A stretch of 64,000 nt of DNA from Methylobacterium sp. E-045 (lineage in GTDB: Bacteria; Pseudomonadota; Alphaproteobacteria; Rhizobiales; Beijerinckiaceae): the NCBI RefSeq assembly GCF_022829685.1, contig NZ_JAKSYE010000028.1, positions 62,001 to 126,000 on the forward strand, written 5' to 3'. The notes under the pieces were generated by a model, which was not told where the DNA came from, did no database searches, and saw only the letters and a program-made list of their open reading frames with translations. This document shows, piece after piece, positions 24,602-34,006 of this stretch; positions within the stretch are counted from its first letter, which is position 1; each line of letters starts with the position of its first letter. Made by a program: the position numbers and the translations under genes.

Positions 24602-25870
24602 ATGTTGCGGGCAGATTCCGCGCCTGACGCGACGCCGATCATAAACCCTCCCCCCACGGACCTCGGGCTTGCCCGAGATCCGTCTTTGGCTGGCCAAGTC
24701 GGGCAGGCCCGACGTAGTGCGGGGGGAGGGAAACACGCCCTGCCGTGGCGGGAGCGCTGGCTGTCCTTCCGCAACCGCACCATCGCCAGCCCGCGCTTCC
24801 AGCGCTGGGCCGCCGCGTTTCCGCCGACGCGGGGAATCGCCCGGCGGAACACCCGCGCGCTGTTCGATCTCTGCGCCGGCTTCGTCTATTCGCAGACCCT
24901 GTTCGCCTGCATCAGGCTCGACCTCTTCGCGATCCTCGCCCCCGGCCCGCTCAGCGTCGCAACCCTGGCCGAGCGAACCTGCCTGAGGCCGGAACGGGCC
25001 CTGCGCCTGCTGGACGCCGCCGCCTCCCTGAACCTGGTCCGGCGCCTCGCTGACGGGCGCTTCGCCCTGGCCGATCTCGGCGCGGCGCTGATCGGCAATC
25101 CGTCCGTCGCCGCGATGATCGAACACCATGCGCTCCTCTACGAGGACCTGCGCGACCCGGTGGCGCTCCTGCGCGGGGAGGGGGGCACGAGCCGCCTCGC
25201 CGCCTACTGGCCCTATGCCGGACCGGCCGGCGACGCGGCGATCCCGGCCGAGGCGGTGGCGGAATACTCGGCCCTCATGGCCGCCTCCCAATCCCTCATC
25301 GCCGAGGACATCCTCGACGCCTATCCCATGCGCCGGCACCGCCTGCTCATGGATGTGGGGGGCGGCGAGGGGGCCTTCCTCCGCGCGGTCATGCGGGCGA
25401 CGCCCGGCCTCGCCGTTCGGCTGTTCGACCTGCCGGCGGTGGCCGCCCGCGCCGCCGGGCGTTTCGCGGCCGAGGGCCTGTCCCACCGCGCCGAGGCCTG
25501 CGGCGGCAACTTCCGCACCGCGCCCCTGCCGACGGGCGCCGACGCCATCTCCCTCGTCCGGGTCGTCCACGACCATGACGACGACACCGTCCGCCTGCTC
25601 CTGCGCGCCGCCCACGACGCGCTTTGCCAGGGCGGCACCCTTCTGGTGGCCGAGCCGATGGCGGGGACGGCGGGGGCCGAGCCGGTCACCGACGCCTATT
25701 TCGGCTTCTACCTGCTGGCGATGGGGAGCGGGCGCTGCCGCCGCCCCGCCGAACTCACCGCGCTCCTCCACGAGGCCGGCTTCGGCCGGTGCCGCGAGAT
25801 CCCGACCCGGCGGCCGCTGCTGACCCGATTGCTGGTGTGCCAACGAATTGACACGCTGCAGCGTAAGTAA
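24602..25870 (+). CDS. crtF: Hydroxyneurosporene/demethylspheroidene O-methyltransferase
   Basis: A 422-residue SAM methyltransferase. The winged-helix dimerisation part is about 75-175: FDLCAGFVYSQTLFACIRLD and LAERTCLRPERALRLLDAAA. The SAM motif is LLMDVGGGEGAFLRAV, and VRVVHDHDDDTVRLLLRAA follows. CrtF methylates the C1-hydroxyl made by CrtC. The first 45 residues are odd: they are encoded by the hairpin repeat at 24646-24730, and the family-like sequence begins only at WRERWLSFRNRTIASPRFQR. A later start is not obvious. The 3' end carries a TGT-N12-ACA site. Confidence 0.9.
   Translation: MLRADSAPDATPIINPPPTDLGLARDPSLAGQVGQARRSAGGGKHALPWRERWLSFRNRTIASPRFQRWAAAFPPTRGIARRNTRALFDLCAGFVYSQTLFACIRLDLFAILAPGPLSVATLAERTCLRPERALRLLDAAASLNLVRRLADGRFALADLGAALIGNPSVAAMIEHHALLYEDLRDPVALLRGEGGTSRLAAYWPYAGPAGDAAIPAEAVAEYSALMAASQSLIAEDILDAYPMRRHRLLMDVGGGEGAFLRAVMRATPGLAVRLFDLPAVAARAAGRFAAEGLSHRAEACGGNFRTAPLPTGADAISLVRVVHDHDDDTVRLLLRAAHDALCQGGTLLVAEPMAGTAGAEPVTDAYFGFYLLAMGSGRCRRPAELTALLHEAGFGRCREIPTRRPLLTRLLVCQRIDTLQRK
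24646..24730. repeat. GC-rich hairpin repeat, copy 4 (inside the crtF 5' end)
   Basis: Outer arms CCCTCCCCCC (24646-24655) and GGGGGGAGGG (24721-24730) enclose two perfect small hairpins. These are CTCGGGC-TT-GCCCGAG (24662-24677) and GTCGGGC-AG-GCCCGAC (24698-24713). The 85-base cruciform-like unit shares its outer arms with the copies at 49, 5692 and 7135. It lies within the N-terminal coding part of crtF. Confidence 0.8.
25836..25853. promoter_or_regulatory. PpsR/CrtJ-type site, distal of two before bchC
   Basis: TGTGCCAACGAATTGACA fits TGT-N12-ACA but is less symmetric than the others. It overlaps the last codons of crtF and lies 52 bases upstream of the second site at 25888. CrtJ of Rhodobacter capsulatus binds paired sites cooperatively at bchC, and this spacing fits that arrangement. 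Confidence 0.65.
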
Positions 25871-25873
25871 GGC

Positions 25874-25905
25874 TTGACGAATAGAAGTGTCAATCTAGGA
25901 TGACA
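25874..25905 (+). promoter_or_regulatory. bchC promoter with overlapping PpsR/CrtJ site
   Basis: A sigma70-like promoter is visible: TTGACG (25874-25879), a 16-base gap, and TAGGAT (25896-25901). The site TGTCAATCTAGGATGACA (25888-25905, TGT-N12-ACA) covers the -10 box. That is the classic position for PpsR/CrtJ repression. It should drive bchCXYZ and, by read-through, the puf genes. Confidence 0.78.
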
Positions 25906-25970
25906 CATCGAACAAGCGCCAAGCCCGCCGCCATCGGGTCGAGGCACGGGACAGGGGAGGGTCGATTAAG

Positions 25971-26906
25971 ATGCACGCACTCGCCGTCCTCCTCGAACGC
26001 CCCGAACAGCTGTCTCTCGCCGAGCTCGCCATCGATGCTCCGGGCGCGGCCGACGCGGTGGTCGAGACCCTGTGGAGCGGCATCAGCACCGGCACGGAGC
26101 GCCTGCTCTGGTCGGGCCGGATGCCGCCCTTCCCGGGCATGGGCTATCCCCTGGTCCCCGGCTACGAATCGGTGGGCGAAGTGGTGGAAGCCGGCCCCGC
26201 TTCCGGTCTCGCCGTGGGGCAGAGGGTCTTCGTGCCCGGCGCACGCTGTTTCGGGCCGGTGCGCGGCCTGTTCGGCGGCGCGGCCTCCCGCCTGGTGAGC
26301 GAAGGCGCGCGCCTCGTTCCCATCGATGCGGCCCTGCGCGAACACGGCATCCTCATCGCCCTGGCGGCCACCGCCTACCACGCGCTCGCGGCGCGTCCCG
26401 AAGGCCGCTCGCTCATCGTCGGCCATGGGGTGCTCGGGCGCCTGCTGGCGAGGCTCACGCGCATCGCCGGCGGCGAGCCGGTGGTGTGGGAGACGAACGC
26501 GATCCGGGCCGCGGGCACCCACGGCTACGACGTCCTGCATCCCGATGCGGACGAGACCCGCGATTACGGCTCCATCACCGATGTCAGCGGCGACGCCGCG
26601 ATCCTCGACACGCTGATCGGGCGGCTCAGGCCCGGCGGCGAGATCGTGCTCGCCGGCTTCTACGAGGCGCCGCTCTCCTTCGCCTTCCCGCCGGCCTTCC
26701 TGCGCGAGGCCCGCATCCGCGTCGCCGCCCAGTGGCGGCCGGAGGATCTCGCCGCGATCCTGACCCTCATCGAGGGGGGGCGTCTCTCCCTCGACGGCCT
26801 GATCACCCATCGTGAACCGGCGGCGCACGCGCCGTCTGCCTATCGCACGGCGTTCGGCGAGCCCGAGTGCCTGAAGATGATCCTCGATTGGAGAGCCGCT
26901 TCATGA
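25971..26906 (+). CDS. bchC: Bacteriochlorophyllide a dehydrogenase
   Basis: A 311-residue medium-chain dehydrogenase-like protein that oxidises the C3 hydroxyethyl group to acetyl. Conserved segments include WSGISTGTERLLWSGRMPPF, YPLVPGYESVGEVVE, and the nucleotide-binding LIVGHGVLGRLLARL. The C-terminal HREPAAHAPSAYRTAFGEPE is family-typical. The stop overlaps the bchX start (ATGA). It is the first gene of the bchCXYZ block, controlled by the two PpsR sites upstream. Confidence 0.94.
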   Translation: MHALAVLLERPEQLSLAELAIDAPGAADAVVETLWSGISTGTERLLWSGRMPPFPGMGYPLVPGYESVGEVVEAGPASGLAVGQRVFVPGARCFGPVRGLFGGAASRLVSEGARLVPIDAALREHGILIALAATAYHALAARPEGRSLIVGHGVLGRLLARLTRIAGGEPVVWETNAIRAAGTHGYDVLHPDADETRDYGSITDVSGDAAILDTLIGRLRPGGEIVLAGFYEAPLSFAFPPAFLREARIRVAAQWRPEDLAAILTLIEGGRLSLDGLITHREPAAHAPSAYRTAFGEPECLKMILDWRAAS

Positions 26907-27889
26907 ACATGCAGCTGAACGGAGCCGCACTCCTGCGCGCCGAAGCCGCCATCGAGCCGGATGCGGCCCCCGTCTCCGCCACCAAGGAGACTCAGATCAT
27001 CGCGATCTACGGCAAGGGCGGCATCGGCAAGTCGTTCACCCTGGCCAATCTCAGCTACATGATGGCCCAGCAGGGCAAGAAGGTCCTGCTCATCGGCTGC
27101 GACCCCAAGAGCGACACCACCTCGCTCCTGTTCGGCGGCCGCGCCTGCCCGACCATCATCGAGACCTCCACCAAGAAGAAGCTCGCCGGCGAGCAGGTCG
27201 CCATCGGCGACGTCTGCTTCAAGCGCGACGGCGTCTACGCCATGGAGCTCGGCGGGCCGGAAGTCGGGCGCGGCTGCGGCGGGCGCGGCATCATCCACGG
27301 CTTCGAGCTCCTCGAAAAACTCGGCTTCCACGAATGGGGCTTCGACTACGTCCTGCTCGACTTCCTCGGCGACGTGGTCTGCGGCGGCTTCGGCCTGCCG
27401 ATCGCCCGCGACATGTGCCAGAAAGTCATCGTCGTCGGCTCGAACGACCTGCAGTCGCTCTACGTGGCCAACAACGTCTGCTCGGCGGTGGAATACTTCC
27501 GCAAGCTCGGCGGCAATGTCGGTGTGGGCGGCCTCGTCATCAACAAGGATGACGGCACCGGCGAGGCGCAGGCTTTTGCCGCCGCGGTGGGCATCCCGGT
27601 CCTGGCCTCGATCCCGGCCGATGACGACATCCGCAAGAAGAGCGCGAATTACGAGATCATCGGCCGGCCCGAGAGCCCCTGGGGCTCGCTCTTCGCGGAT
27701 CTGGCCCAGAACGTCCACGACGCGGCGGCCAACCACCCGACGCCGCTCTCCCAGGACGGGTTGCTCGGCCTGTTCAAGGGCGAGGCCGTCGGCCGGGGCG
27801 TGACCCTGGTCCCCGCCACCTTCGAGGATATGTGCGGCACGACCCAGATCGTGAAGCCGTCCCTCGAAGTCGTCTACGACGAGGTCTGA
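26903..27889 (+). CDS. bchX: Chlorophyllide a reductase iron protein subunit X
   Basis: A 328-residue NifH-like ATPase. The P-loop is AIYGKGGIGKSFTLANLSYM. The two cluster-binding cysteines lie in GRGCGGRGIIHG and LGDVVCGGFGLP. It reduces the C7=C8 bond of chlorophyllide a together with BchY and BchZ. The start at 26903 overlaps the bchC stop. The overall sequence is close to the family norm in length, with a usual 30-residue leader before the P-loop. Confidence 0.97.
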   Translation: MNMQLNGAALLRAEAAIEPDAAPVSATKETQIIAIYGKGGIGKSFTLANLSYMMAQQGKKVLLIGCDPKSDTTSLLFGGRACPTIIETSTKKKLAGEQVAIGDVCFKRDGVYAMELGGPEVGRGCGGRGIIHGFELLEKLGFHEWGFDYVLLDFLGDVVCGGFGLPIARDMCQKVIVVGSNDLQSLYVANNVCSAVEYFRKLGGNVGVGGLVINKDDGTGEAQAFAAAVGIPVLASIPADDDIRKKSANYEIIGRPESPWGSLFADLAQNVHDAAANHPTPLSQDGLLGLFKGEAVGRGVTLVPATFEDMCGTTQIVKPSLEVVYDEV

Positions 27890-27894
27890 CGCGC

Positions 27895-29472
27895 ATGGCC
27901 GTCTCCCTCGACATCGCCGATCTGCGCGCCCGCAAGGAGCGCCCCGCCTCGACCCTGGCCTCCGCCGCATCGCCTGCGGAGGCGGTCAATCTCGCCGCCA
28001 CCCAATCCGACGGGCTCGGCTGCCATTCCGGCAAGGACGCGATGCGGGCGGCCGCCGAAGCCGCGGGAATGTCGGAGACGCTGGAGCAGCTCAGACAGGA
28101 CTATCCCCAAGGGCCGCACGACCAGCCCCAGAGCATGTGCCCGGCCTTCGGCAGCTTGCGCGTCGGCCTGCGCATGCGGCGCACGGCGACGATCCTGTCG
28201 GGCTCGGCCTGCTGCGTCTACGGCCTCACCTTCACCTCGCATTTCTACGGGGCCAAGCGCTCGGTCGGCTACGTCCCGTTCAATTCCGAGACCCTCGTCA
28301 CCGGCAAGCTGTTCGAGGACATCCGCGAGGCGGTGTTCGACGTGGCCAAGCCCGCCGATTACGACGCGGTCGTCGTCATCAACCTCTGCGTCCCCACCGC
28401 CTCCGGCGTGCCCCTGCGGCTGCTGCCGAAGGAGATCGACGGCGTCCGCATCATCGGCATCGACGTGCCCGGCTTCGGCGTGCCGACCCATGCGGAAGCC
28501 AAGGACGTGCTCGCCGGGGCCATGCTGAAATTCGCCCGTTCGGAAGCCGAGCAGGGTCCGGTCCAGGCGCCGCGCCTCGGCCGCTCCGAGCGCCCCAGCG
28601 TCACGCTGCTGGGCGAGATGTTCCCGGCCGACCCGGTGGTGATCGGCGGCCTGCTGGAGCCCCTGGGCCTCAGCGCCGGCCCGGTGGTGCCGACCCGCGA
28701 ATGGCGCGAACTCTACGCGGCCCTCGACGGCGCGGCGGTGGCGGCGATCCACCCGTTCTACACCGCCTCGATCCGCGAATTCGAACTCGCCGGCCGGCCG
28801 ATCGTCGGCTCGGCCCCCGTGGGTCATGACGGCACCGCCGACTGGCTCGACCGGATCGGCGAGGCCTGCGCCGTGCCCCGCGCCACGGTGGAGGCCGCCA
28901 AGAACCGGCACCTGCCGATGATCAAGGGGGCGCTGGCCGCCACACCGATCACGGGCCGGATCACGCTCTCGGGCTACGAGGGGTCGGAACTCCTGGTGGG
29001 CCGTCTCCTCGCCGAGAGCGGGGCCGACCTCCGCTACGTCGGCACCGCCTGCCCGCGCACGCCCTATTCGGACGCCGACCGCGACTGGCTCGAGTCACGC
29101 GGCGTCATGGTCCGCTTCCGCGCCTCGCTGGAAGACGACCTCTCCGCCATGCGCGAGTTCCGCCCGGATCTCGCCATCGGCACCACGCCGGTGGTGCAGG
29201 CCGCCAAGGAGCGGGCGATCCCCGCCCTCTACTTCACCAACCTGATCTCGGCCCGCCCGCTCATGGGCGTCGCCGGAGCCGGGTCGCTGGCCAAGGTCAT
29301 CAACACGGCCCTCGGCAACCGGCACCGGTTCGACGCCATGCGGGACTTCTTCGACGGGGTCGGCGAGGGCCATGCCGCCGGCATCTGGGAAGAGGTGCCG
29401 AAAACCCGCCAGAACGTCGCCTCGCCCAAGCGCGAGAAACCCTCCCACAACCCGATCGGGGAGATGGCCTGA
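27895..29472 (+). CDS. bchY: Chlorophyllide a reductase subunit Y
   Basis: A 525-residue NifD/BchN-like subunit. Cysteines that can ligate the [4Fe-4S] cluster lie in [11 protein letters not shown] and [38 protein letters not shown] is also typical. It pairs with BchZ as the catalytic component receiving electrons from BchX. The start is five bases after bchX. The stop overlaps the bchZ start by one base (TGATG). Confidence 0.96.
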   Translation: MAVSLDIADLRARKERPASTLASAASPAEAVNLAATQSDGLGCHSGKDAMRAAAEAAGMSETLEQLRQDYPQGPHDQPQSMCPAFGSLRVGLRMRRTATILSGSACCVYGLTFTSHFYGAKRSVGYVPFNSETLVTGKLFEDIREAVFDVAKPADYDAVVVINLCVPTASGVPLRLLPKEIDGVRIIGIDVPGFGVPTHAEAKDVLAGAMLKFARSEAEQGPVQAPRLGRSERPSVTLLGEMFPADPVVIGGLLEPLGLSAGPVVPTREWRELYAALDGAAVAAIHPFYTASIREFELAGRPIVGSAPVGHDGTADWLDRIGEACAVPRATVEAAKNRHLPMIKGALAATPITGRITLSGYEGSELLVGRLLAESGADLRYVGTACPRTPYSDADRDWLESRGVMVRFRASLEDDLSAMREFRPDLAIGTTPVVQAAKERAIPALYFTNLISARPLMGVAGAGSLAKVINTALGNRHRFDAMRDFFDGVGEGHAAGIWEEVPKTRQNVASPKREKPSHNPIGEMA

Positions 29473-30938
29473 TGCTCGTCCTCGATCACGACCGGGCCGG
29501 CGGCTACTGGGGCGCCGTCTACGTCTTCACCGCCATCAAGGGATTGCAGGTCGTCATCGACGGTCCCGTCGGCTGCGAGAACCTGCCGGTCACCTCGGTG
29601 CTCCACTACACCGACGCCCTGCCGCCGCACGAACTGCCCATCGTGGTCACCGGGCTGGCCGAAGAGGAACTCGGCCGCCACGGCACCGAGGCCGCGATGA
29701 AGCGGGCGCACGCCACCCTCGATCCGGGGATGCCGAGCGTGGTCGTCACCGGCTCCATCGCCGAGATGATCGGCGGCGGCGTGACGCCGGAGGGCACCAA
29801 CCTCCAGCGCTTCCTGCCCCGCACCATCGACGAGGACCAGTGGCAGACCGCCGACCGGGCGATGTCCTGGCTCTGGCAGGAATACGGCGCGCGGAAATTC
29901 GCCAAGAAGGGCATCCCCGCCCGGCCGCCCCGCAAGGAGGGCGAGCGCCCCCGCGTCAACATCATCGGCCCGGCCTACGGCACCTTCAACATGCCCTCGG
30001 ATCTGGCCGAGATCCGCCGCCTGGTGGAGGGGATCGGGGCCGAGGTGAACCTCGCCTTCCCGCTGGGCTCGCATCTCGCCGACGTGCCCAAGCTCGTGAA
30101 CGCGGACGCCAATATCTGCCTCTACCGCGAGTTCGGCCGCCTCCTCTGCGAAGCCCTCGAGCGGCCCTACCTGCAGGCGCCGATCGGCCTGCACGCCACC
30201 ACCAAGTTCCTGCGCAAGCTCGGCGAGATCCTCGGCCTCGATCCGGAGCCCTTCATCGAGCGCGAGCGCCACACCACGATCAAGCCGGTCTGGGACCTGT
30301 GGCGCTCGGTGACCCAGGACTTCTTCGGCACGGCGAGCTTCGGCATCGTCGCCTCCGACACCTATGCGCGGGGCGTCCGCCGCTTCCTCGAAGACGAGAT
30401 GGGCCTGCCCTGCACCTTCGCGATCTCGCGCCGACCCGGCGCCAAGACCGACAACGCGGCGGTGCGCGAGGCGATCAAGGCCAACCCGCCCCTCGTCCTG
30501 TTCGGCTCGTTCAACGAGCGCATGTACGCGGCCGAATGCGGATCGCGGGCGGTGTTCGTGCCGGCCTCCTTCCCGGGCGCCATCATCCGGCGCCATACCG
30601 GCACGCCGTTTATGGGCTTCTCGGGCGCGACCTACCTCATCCAGGAGGTCTGCAACGCCCTGTTCGACATGCTCTTCCACATCCTGCCGCTCGCCCGCGA
30701 CATGGACCGGGTCGAGGCGACGCCGGCGCGGATCCATCGCGAACTGCCCTGGGACGAGGCCGCCCGCACCCTCCTCGACGACCTCGTCGAGGCCCATCCG
30801 GTCCTCGTGCGGATCTCGGTGGCCAAGCGCCTGCGCGACGCGGCCGAACGGGCCACGCGGAATGCCGGGCAGGAGCGGGTCGGCCCGGCCGAGGTCGAGC
30901 GCGCCCATGCGGACCTGACCCTCGGAGCGGCGGCGTGA
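29472..30938 (+). CDS. bchZ: Chlorophyllide a reductase subunit Z
   Basis: A 488-residue NifK/BchB-like subunit. The N-terminal [20 protein letters not shown], the cluster Cys in [13 protein letters not shown], and [20 protein letters not shown] are family hallmarks. The C-terminal [20 protein letters not shown] is a short subunit-specific tail. It completes bchCXYZ and leads into the puf genes with a 113-base gap to pufQ. Confidence 0.96.
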   Translation: MLVLDHDRAGGYWGAVYVFTAIKGLQVVIDGPVGCENLPVTSVLHYTDALPPHELPIVVTGLAEEELGRHGTEAAMKRAHATLDPGMPSVVVTGSIAEMIGGGVTPEGTNLQRFLPRTIDEDQWQTADRAMSWLWQEYGARKFAKKGIPARPPRKEGERPRVNIIGPAYGTFNMPSDLAEIRRLVEGIGAEVNLAFPLGSHLADVPKLVNADANICLYREFGRLLCEALERPYLQAPIGLHATTKFLRKLGEILGLDPEPFIERERHTTIKPVWDLWRSVTQDFFGTASFGIVASDTYARGVRRFLEDEMGLPCTFAISRRPGAKTDNAAVREAIKANPPLVLFGSFNERMYAAECGSRAVFVPASFPGAIIRRHTGTPFMGFSGATYLIQEVCNALFDMLFHILPLARDMDRVEATPARIHRELPWDEAARTLLDDLVEAHPVLVRISVAKRLRDAAERATRNAGQERVGPAEVERAHADLTLGAAA

Positions 30939-31051
30939 GCGCCCCCGCCCCGCACCCTCTTTCCGGCTGGAGCGGCGCGGCGCCGTTTCCGTCGAGAACC
31001 GGCCTCCTCGCGAGGCCGACCGCCGCGGATTGCGGACAGGAGTTTTCCGCC

Positions 31052-31309
31052 ATGCAGTCTTCGATCATGTCCCCCACGATCCAATCCCGTCCCGCCCCGT
31101 CGCGTCCGATGACGCGCCTGCAGCGGCACGAGCTGCAGTTCCGCCTCCTCCTGGTGGCGACCTACCCCTTCTTCCTCGCGGCGGCGGCGCTCCAGCGCCT
31201 CGTCCCGGCACGGGCTCCGGCCGGTCACGGCCTCATCGCCCGGCGCTCGGTGTTCGGCGAGGCCAAGGCCATGGCCGTGTCGGCGATCCCCTTCGTCTTC
31301 ATGGGCTGA
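31052..31309 (+). CDS. pufQ: PufQ-like protein
   Basis: An 85-residue protein with one membrane helix (about 38-56, [20 protein letters not shown]). It ends [20 protein letters not shown] and PFVFMG. Its place between bchZ and pufB, and the pattern basic segment, helix, GPIAR-like loop, EA and PF, match PufQ, which helps bacteriochlorophyll supply to the pigment proteins. Sequence similarity to the Rhodobacter protein is low. AGGAG lies ten bases before the ATG. It was chosen over the longer upstream open frame, which overlaps bchZ. Confidence 0.65.
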   Translation: MQSSIMSPTIQSRPAPSRPMTRLQRHELQFRLLLVATYPFFLAAAALQRLVPARAPAGHGLIARRSVFGEAKAMAVSAIPFVFMG

Positions 31310-31479
31310 CCCTTTCCGGGGCCGGATCGCCCCGGGCCGATGCCCGCCCGATCCGGACCCCGAACGACCTCCCGTCCGACGAGGGGGGAACGACCGTCGC
31401 GAGCGCCGTTGCCGGCCCCCGCGACCTCACCCGCCGCGCGTGGAGCACGCACGGCCAGACGAAAGCGGAGGCTCACACC

Positions 31480-31707
31480 ATGTCCAGTGGAATCGAGAAA
31501 GCGAGCAGCCTGTCCGGGCTGACCGAACCCGAAGCTAAGGAGTTCCACGCGATCTTCCTGACGAGCTTCATCATCTTCACGGCCATCGCCGTGGTGGCAC
31601 ACATCCTCGTCTGGATGTGGCGCCCGTGGCTGCCCGGCCCCAAGGGCTACGCCGCCCTCGACACCGTCACGAGCGCCGCGCACGGCCTCGTCTCGATGAT
31701 CTCCTGA
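31480..31707 (+). CDS. pufB: Light-harvesting LH1 beta chain
   Basis: A 75-residue beta polypeptide. It has [20 protein letters not shown] then [13 protein letters not shown]. The His in AHILVW is the axial ligand of B875 bacteriochlorophyll, and the earlier EFHAIF His is the second conserved one. The C-terminus is about 20 residues longer than in Rhodobacter. It is followed 14 bases later by pufA, with GAGGAGGAA between. Confidence 0.95.
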   Translation: MSSGIEKASSLSGLTEPEAKEFHAIFLTSFIIFTAIAVVAHILVWMWRPWLPGPKGYAALDTVTSAAHGLVSMIS

Positions 31708-31721
31708 GGAGGAACGCACCC

Positions 31722-31910
31722 ATGCACAAGGTCTGGCTTCTCTTCGATCCGCGCCGCACGCTGGTGGCGCTCTTCACCTTCCTGTTCATTCTGGCGCTGC
31801 TGATCCACTTCATCTTGCTCAGCACCGACCGGTTCAACTGGCTGGAAGGCCCCAAGGCCCCGCGCGCTGCCAATGCGCAGACGCTGGTCCTGCCGACGAT
31901 GCCCGCCTGA
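31722..31910 (+). CDS. pufA: Light-harvesting LH1 alpha chain
   Basis: A 62-residue alpha polypeptide starting [20 protein letters not shown]. The helix is [20 protein letters not shown], and the His in LLIHFILL ligates bacteriochlorophyll. The [10 protein letters not shown] tail is family-like. GAGGAGGAACGCACCC gives a strong ribosome site. A large hairpin region follows, as expected for the excess pufBA message seen in purple bacteria. Confidence 0.95.
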   Translation: MHKVWLLFDPRRTLVALFTFLFILALLIHFILLSTDRFNWLEGPKAPRAANAQTLVLPTMPA

Positions 31911-31927
31911 CCGGCGGGATGGCCCCC

Positions 31928-32105
31928 CTCCTCCCCGGCGGATCCCGGGCCCGCCCGAGATCCGTCGCGCCTGCGGGGAGGAGCTGGAGGTGGGGGTGGC
32001 TGGGCGACCCTCGGCTTTGACGAGGGATCACCTGCGCAAGGGTCGACGCCTGCGCAGGCGAGCGAGCCACCCCCACTCCTCACCTCTCCCCACTAGGGGG
32101 GAGGG
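31928..32105. repeat. Hairpin repeat cluster between pufA and pufL, copy 5
   Basis: Several stems are stacked. CTCCTCCCCG (31928-31937) pairs with CGGGGAGGAG (31974-31983). GTGGGGGTGGCT (31990-32001) pairs with AGCCACCCCCAC (32065-32076), and inside it CGACCCT (32005-32011) pairs with AGGGTCG (32039-32045). A further CCTCTCCCC..GGGGGGAGG arm follows. The outer arms belong to the repeat family of the other copies. In purple bacteria a hairpin here protects pufBA mRNA from 3' decay; this cluster could have taken that role. Confidence 0.8.
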
Positions 32106-32189
32106 ACGCCGTCTGCCTGAAAGCGCGGATGCGCGGATCGATCAAGAACAGTGCAAGAACCGTGACTACGAGGCCGGGAGGTATTCGCG

Positions 32190-33014
32190 ATGGCGATGCT
32201 GAGTTTCGAACGAAAATACCGTGTCCGCGGCGGCACGCTCCTCGGCGGAGACCTGTTCGATTTCTGGGTCGGGCCGTTCTATGTCGGGTTCTTCGGCGTC
32301 ACGACGCTGTTCTTCTCGGTGCTCGGCACCGCGCTGATCATCTACGGCGCCGCGCTCGGGCCGACCTGGAACATCTGGCAGATCAACATCGCGCCGCCCG
32401 ACCTCAAATACGGGCTCGCCCTCGCCCCCCTCAAGGAGGGCGGCCTCTGGCAGATCATCACCTTCTGCGCGGTGGGGGCCTTCTCGTCCTGGGCCCTGCG
32501 CGAGGTCGAGATCTGCCGCAAGCTCGGCATCGGCTACCACGTGCCCTTCGCCTTCTCGGTGGCGATCTTCGCCTATGTCTCGCTGGTGGTGATCCGGCCG
32601 TTCCTGATGGGCGCCTGGGGCTACGGCTTCCCCTACGGCATCCTCTCCCATCTCGATTGGGTCTCGAACACCGGCTACCAGTACCTGCACTTCCACTACA
32701 ACCCGGCGCACATGCTGGCGGTGTCGTTCTTCTTCACGACGACCTTCGCCCTGTCCCTGCACGGCGCCCTGATCCTCTCGGCCACCAATCCCGGCAAGGG
32801 CCAGGTGGTGAAGACGCCCGAGCACGAGGACACCTTCTTCCGCGACACGATCGGCTACTCCATCGGCACGCTGGGCATCCACCGGCTCGGCCTGTTCCTC
32901 GCCCTGTCGGCGGGCTTCTGGAGCGCCGTCTGCATCATCATCAGCGGCCCGTTCTGGACCCGTGGCTGGCCGGAATGGTGGGGCTGGTGGCTCAATCTCC
33001 CGGTCTGGCGCTAG
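32190..33014 (+). CDS. pufL: Photosynthetic reaction centre L subunit
   Basis: A 274-residue five-helix protein of normal length, starting [20 protein letters not shown]. The special-pair and iron ligands lie in [20 protein letters not shown] and YNPAHM, then [13 protein letters not shown] and the iron His in [11 protein letters not shown]. It binds the bacteriochlorophyll, bacteriopheophytin and QB cofactors with PufM. The start is 84 bases after the hairpin cluster. Translation probably begins at GGGAGGTATTCGCG-ATG. Confidence 0.97.
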   Translation: MAMLSFERKYRVRGGTLLGGDLFDFWVGPFYVGFFGVTTLFFSVLGTALIIYGAALGPTWNIWQINIAPPDLKYGLALAPLKEGGLWQIITFCAVGAFSSWALREVEICRKLGIGYHVPFAFSVAIFAYVSLVVIRPFLMGAWGYGFPYGILSHLDWVSNTGYQYLHFHYNPAHMLAVSFFFTTTFALSLHGALILSATNPGKGQVVKTPEHEDTFFRDTIGYSIGTLGIHRLGLFLALSAGFWSAVCIIISGPFWTRGWPEWWGWWLNLPVWR

Positions 33015-33028
33015 AGGGGGGCACGACC

Positions 33029-34006
33029 ATGGCCTATTATCAGAACATCTTCACCGAGGTCCAAGTCCGCTCCACCATTCCGGAACTCGGCGTTCCCGTC
33101 GATGTCGACCGGCGCTGGGGCAAGCCGTTCCACAGCTACCTGTTCGGCCTGTTCGGCAACGCCCAGGTCGGTCCGATCTACATCGGCTATCTCGGCGCCC
33201 TCTCGGGCGTGTGCTTCCTCATCGCCTTCGAGATCGTCGGCCTCAACATGCTGGCGAGCGTGAACTGGGATCCGGTCCAGTTCGTGCGCCAATTGCCCTG
33301 GCTCGCCCTCGAGCCGCCGCGACCGCAATACGGGCTCAAGATCCTGCCGCCCCTGCAGGAAGGCGGATGGTGGCTGATCGCCGGCTTCTTCCTCACCGCC
33401 TCGATCCTGCTGTGGTGGGTCCGGCTCTATCGCCGCGCCCGGGCGCTCGGCCTCGGCACCCACGTGCCCTGGGCCTTCGCCTCCGCCATCTGGCTCTACC
33501 TGGTCCTCGGCTTCATCCGGCCGATCCTGATGGGGTCGTGGAGCGAGGCGGTCCCCTTCGGCATCTTCCCGCATCTCGACTGGACCGCCGCCTTCTCGCT
33601 CCGCTACGGCAACCTCTTCTACAACCCGTTCCACATGCTCTCGATCGTCTTCCTCTACGGGTCGACGCTGCTCTTCGCGATGCATGGCGCCACCATCCTG
33701 GCGGTGAGCCGTTTCGGCGGCGAGCGTGAGATCGACCAGATCGTCGATCGCGGCACCGCCACCGAGCGCGCCGCCCTGTTCTGGCGCTGGACCATGGGCT
33801 TCAACGCCACGATGGAATCGATCCATCGCTGGGCGTGGTGGTTCGCGGTGCTGACCACCCTCACCGGCGGCATCGGCATCCTGCTCACCGGCACGGTGGT
33901 CGACAACTGGTACCTCTGGGCGGTCAAGCACGGCGTCGCCCCGTCCTATCCGCAGGTCTATGCGCCGGTCGTCGATCCCTTGAACATGCCGGGGGCGGTC
34001 CCATGA
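33029..34006 (+). CDS. pufM: Photosynthetic reaction centre M subunit
   Basis: A 325-residue five-helix partner of PufL. Ligand regions are [58 protein letters not shown] and [13 protein letters not shown]. The C-terminus is extended ([20 protein letters not shown]), as in species with a bound PufC cytochrome. The start is 14 bases after pufL with AGAGGGGGG. The stop overlaps the pufC start (ATGA). Confidence 0.97.
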   Translation: MAYYQNIFTEVQVRSTIPELGVPVDVDRRWGKPFHSYLFGLFGNAQVGPIYIGYLGALSGVCFLIAFEIVGLNMLASVNWDPVQFVRQLPWLALEPPRPQYGLKILPPLQEGGWWLIAGFFLTASILLWWVRLYRRARALGLGTHVPWAFASAIWLYLVLGFIRPILMGSWSEAVPFGIFPHLDWTAAFSLRYGNLFYNPFHMLSIVFLYGSTLLFAMHGATILAVSRFGGEREIDQIVDRGTATERAALFWRWTMGFNATMESIHRWAWWFAVLTTLTGGIGILLTGTVVDNWYLWAVKHGVAPSYPQVYAPVVDPLNMPGAVP

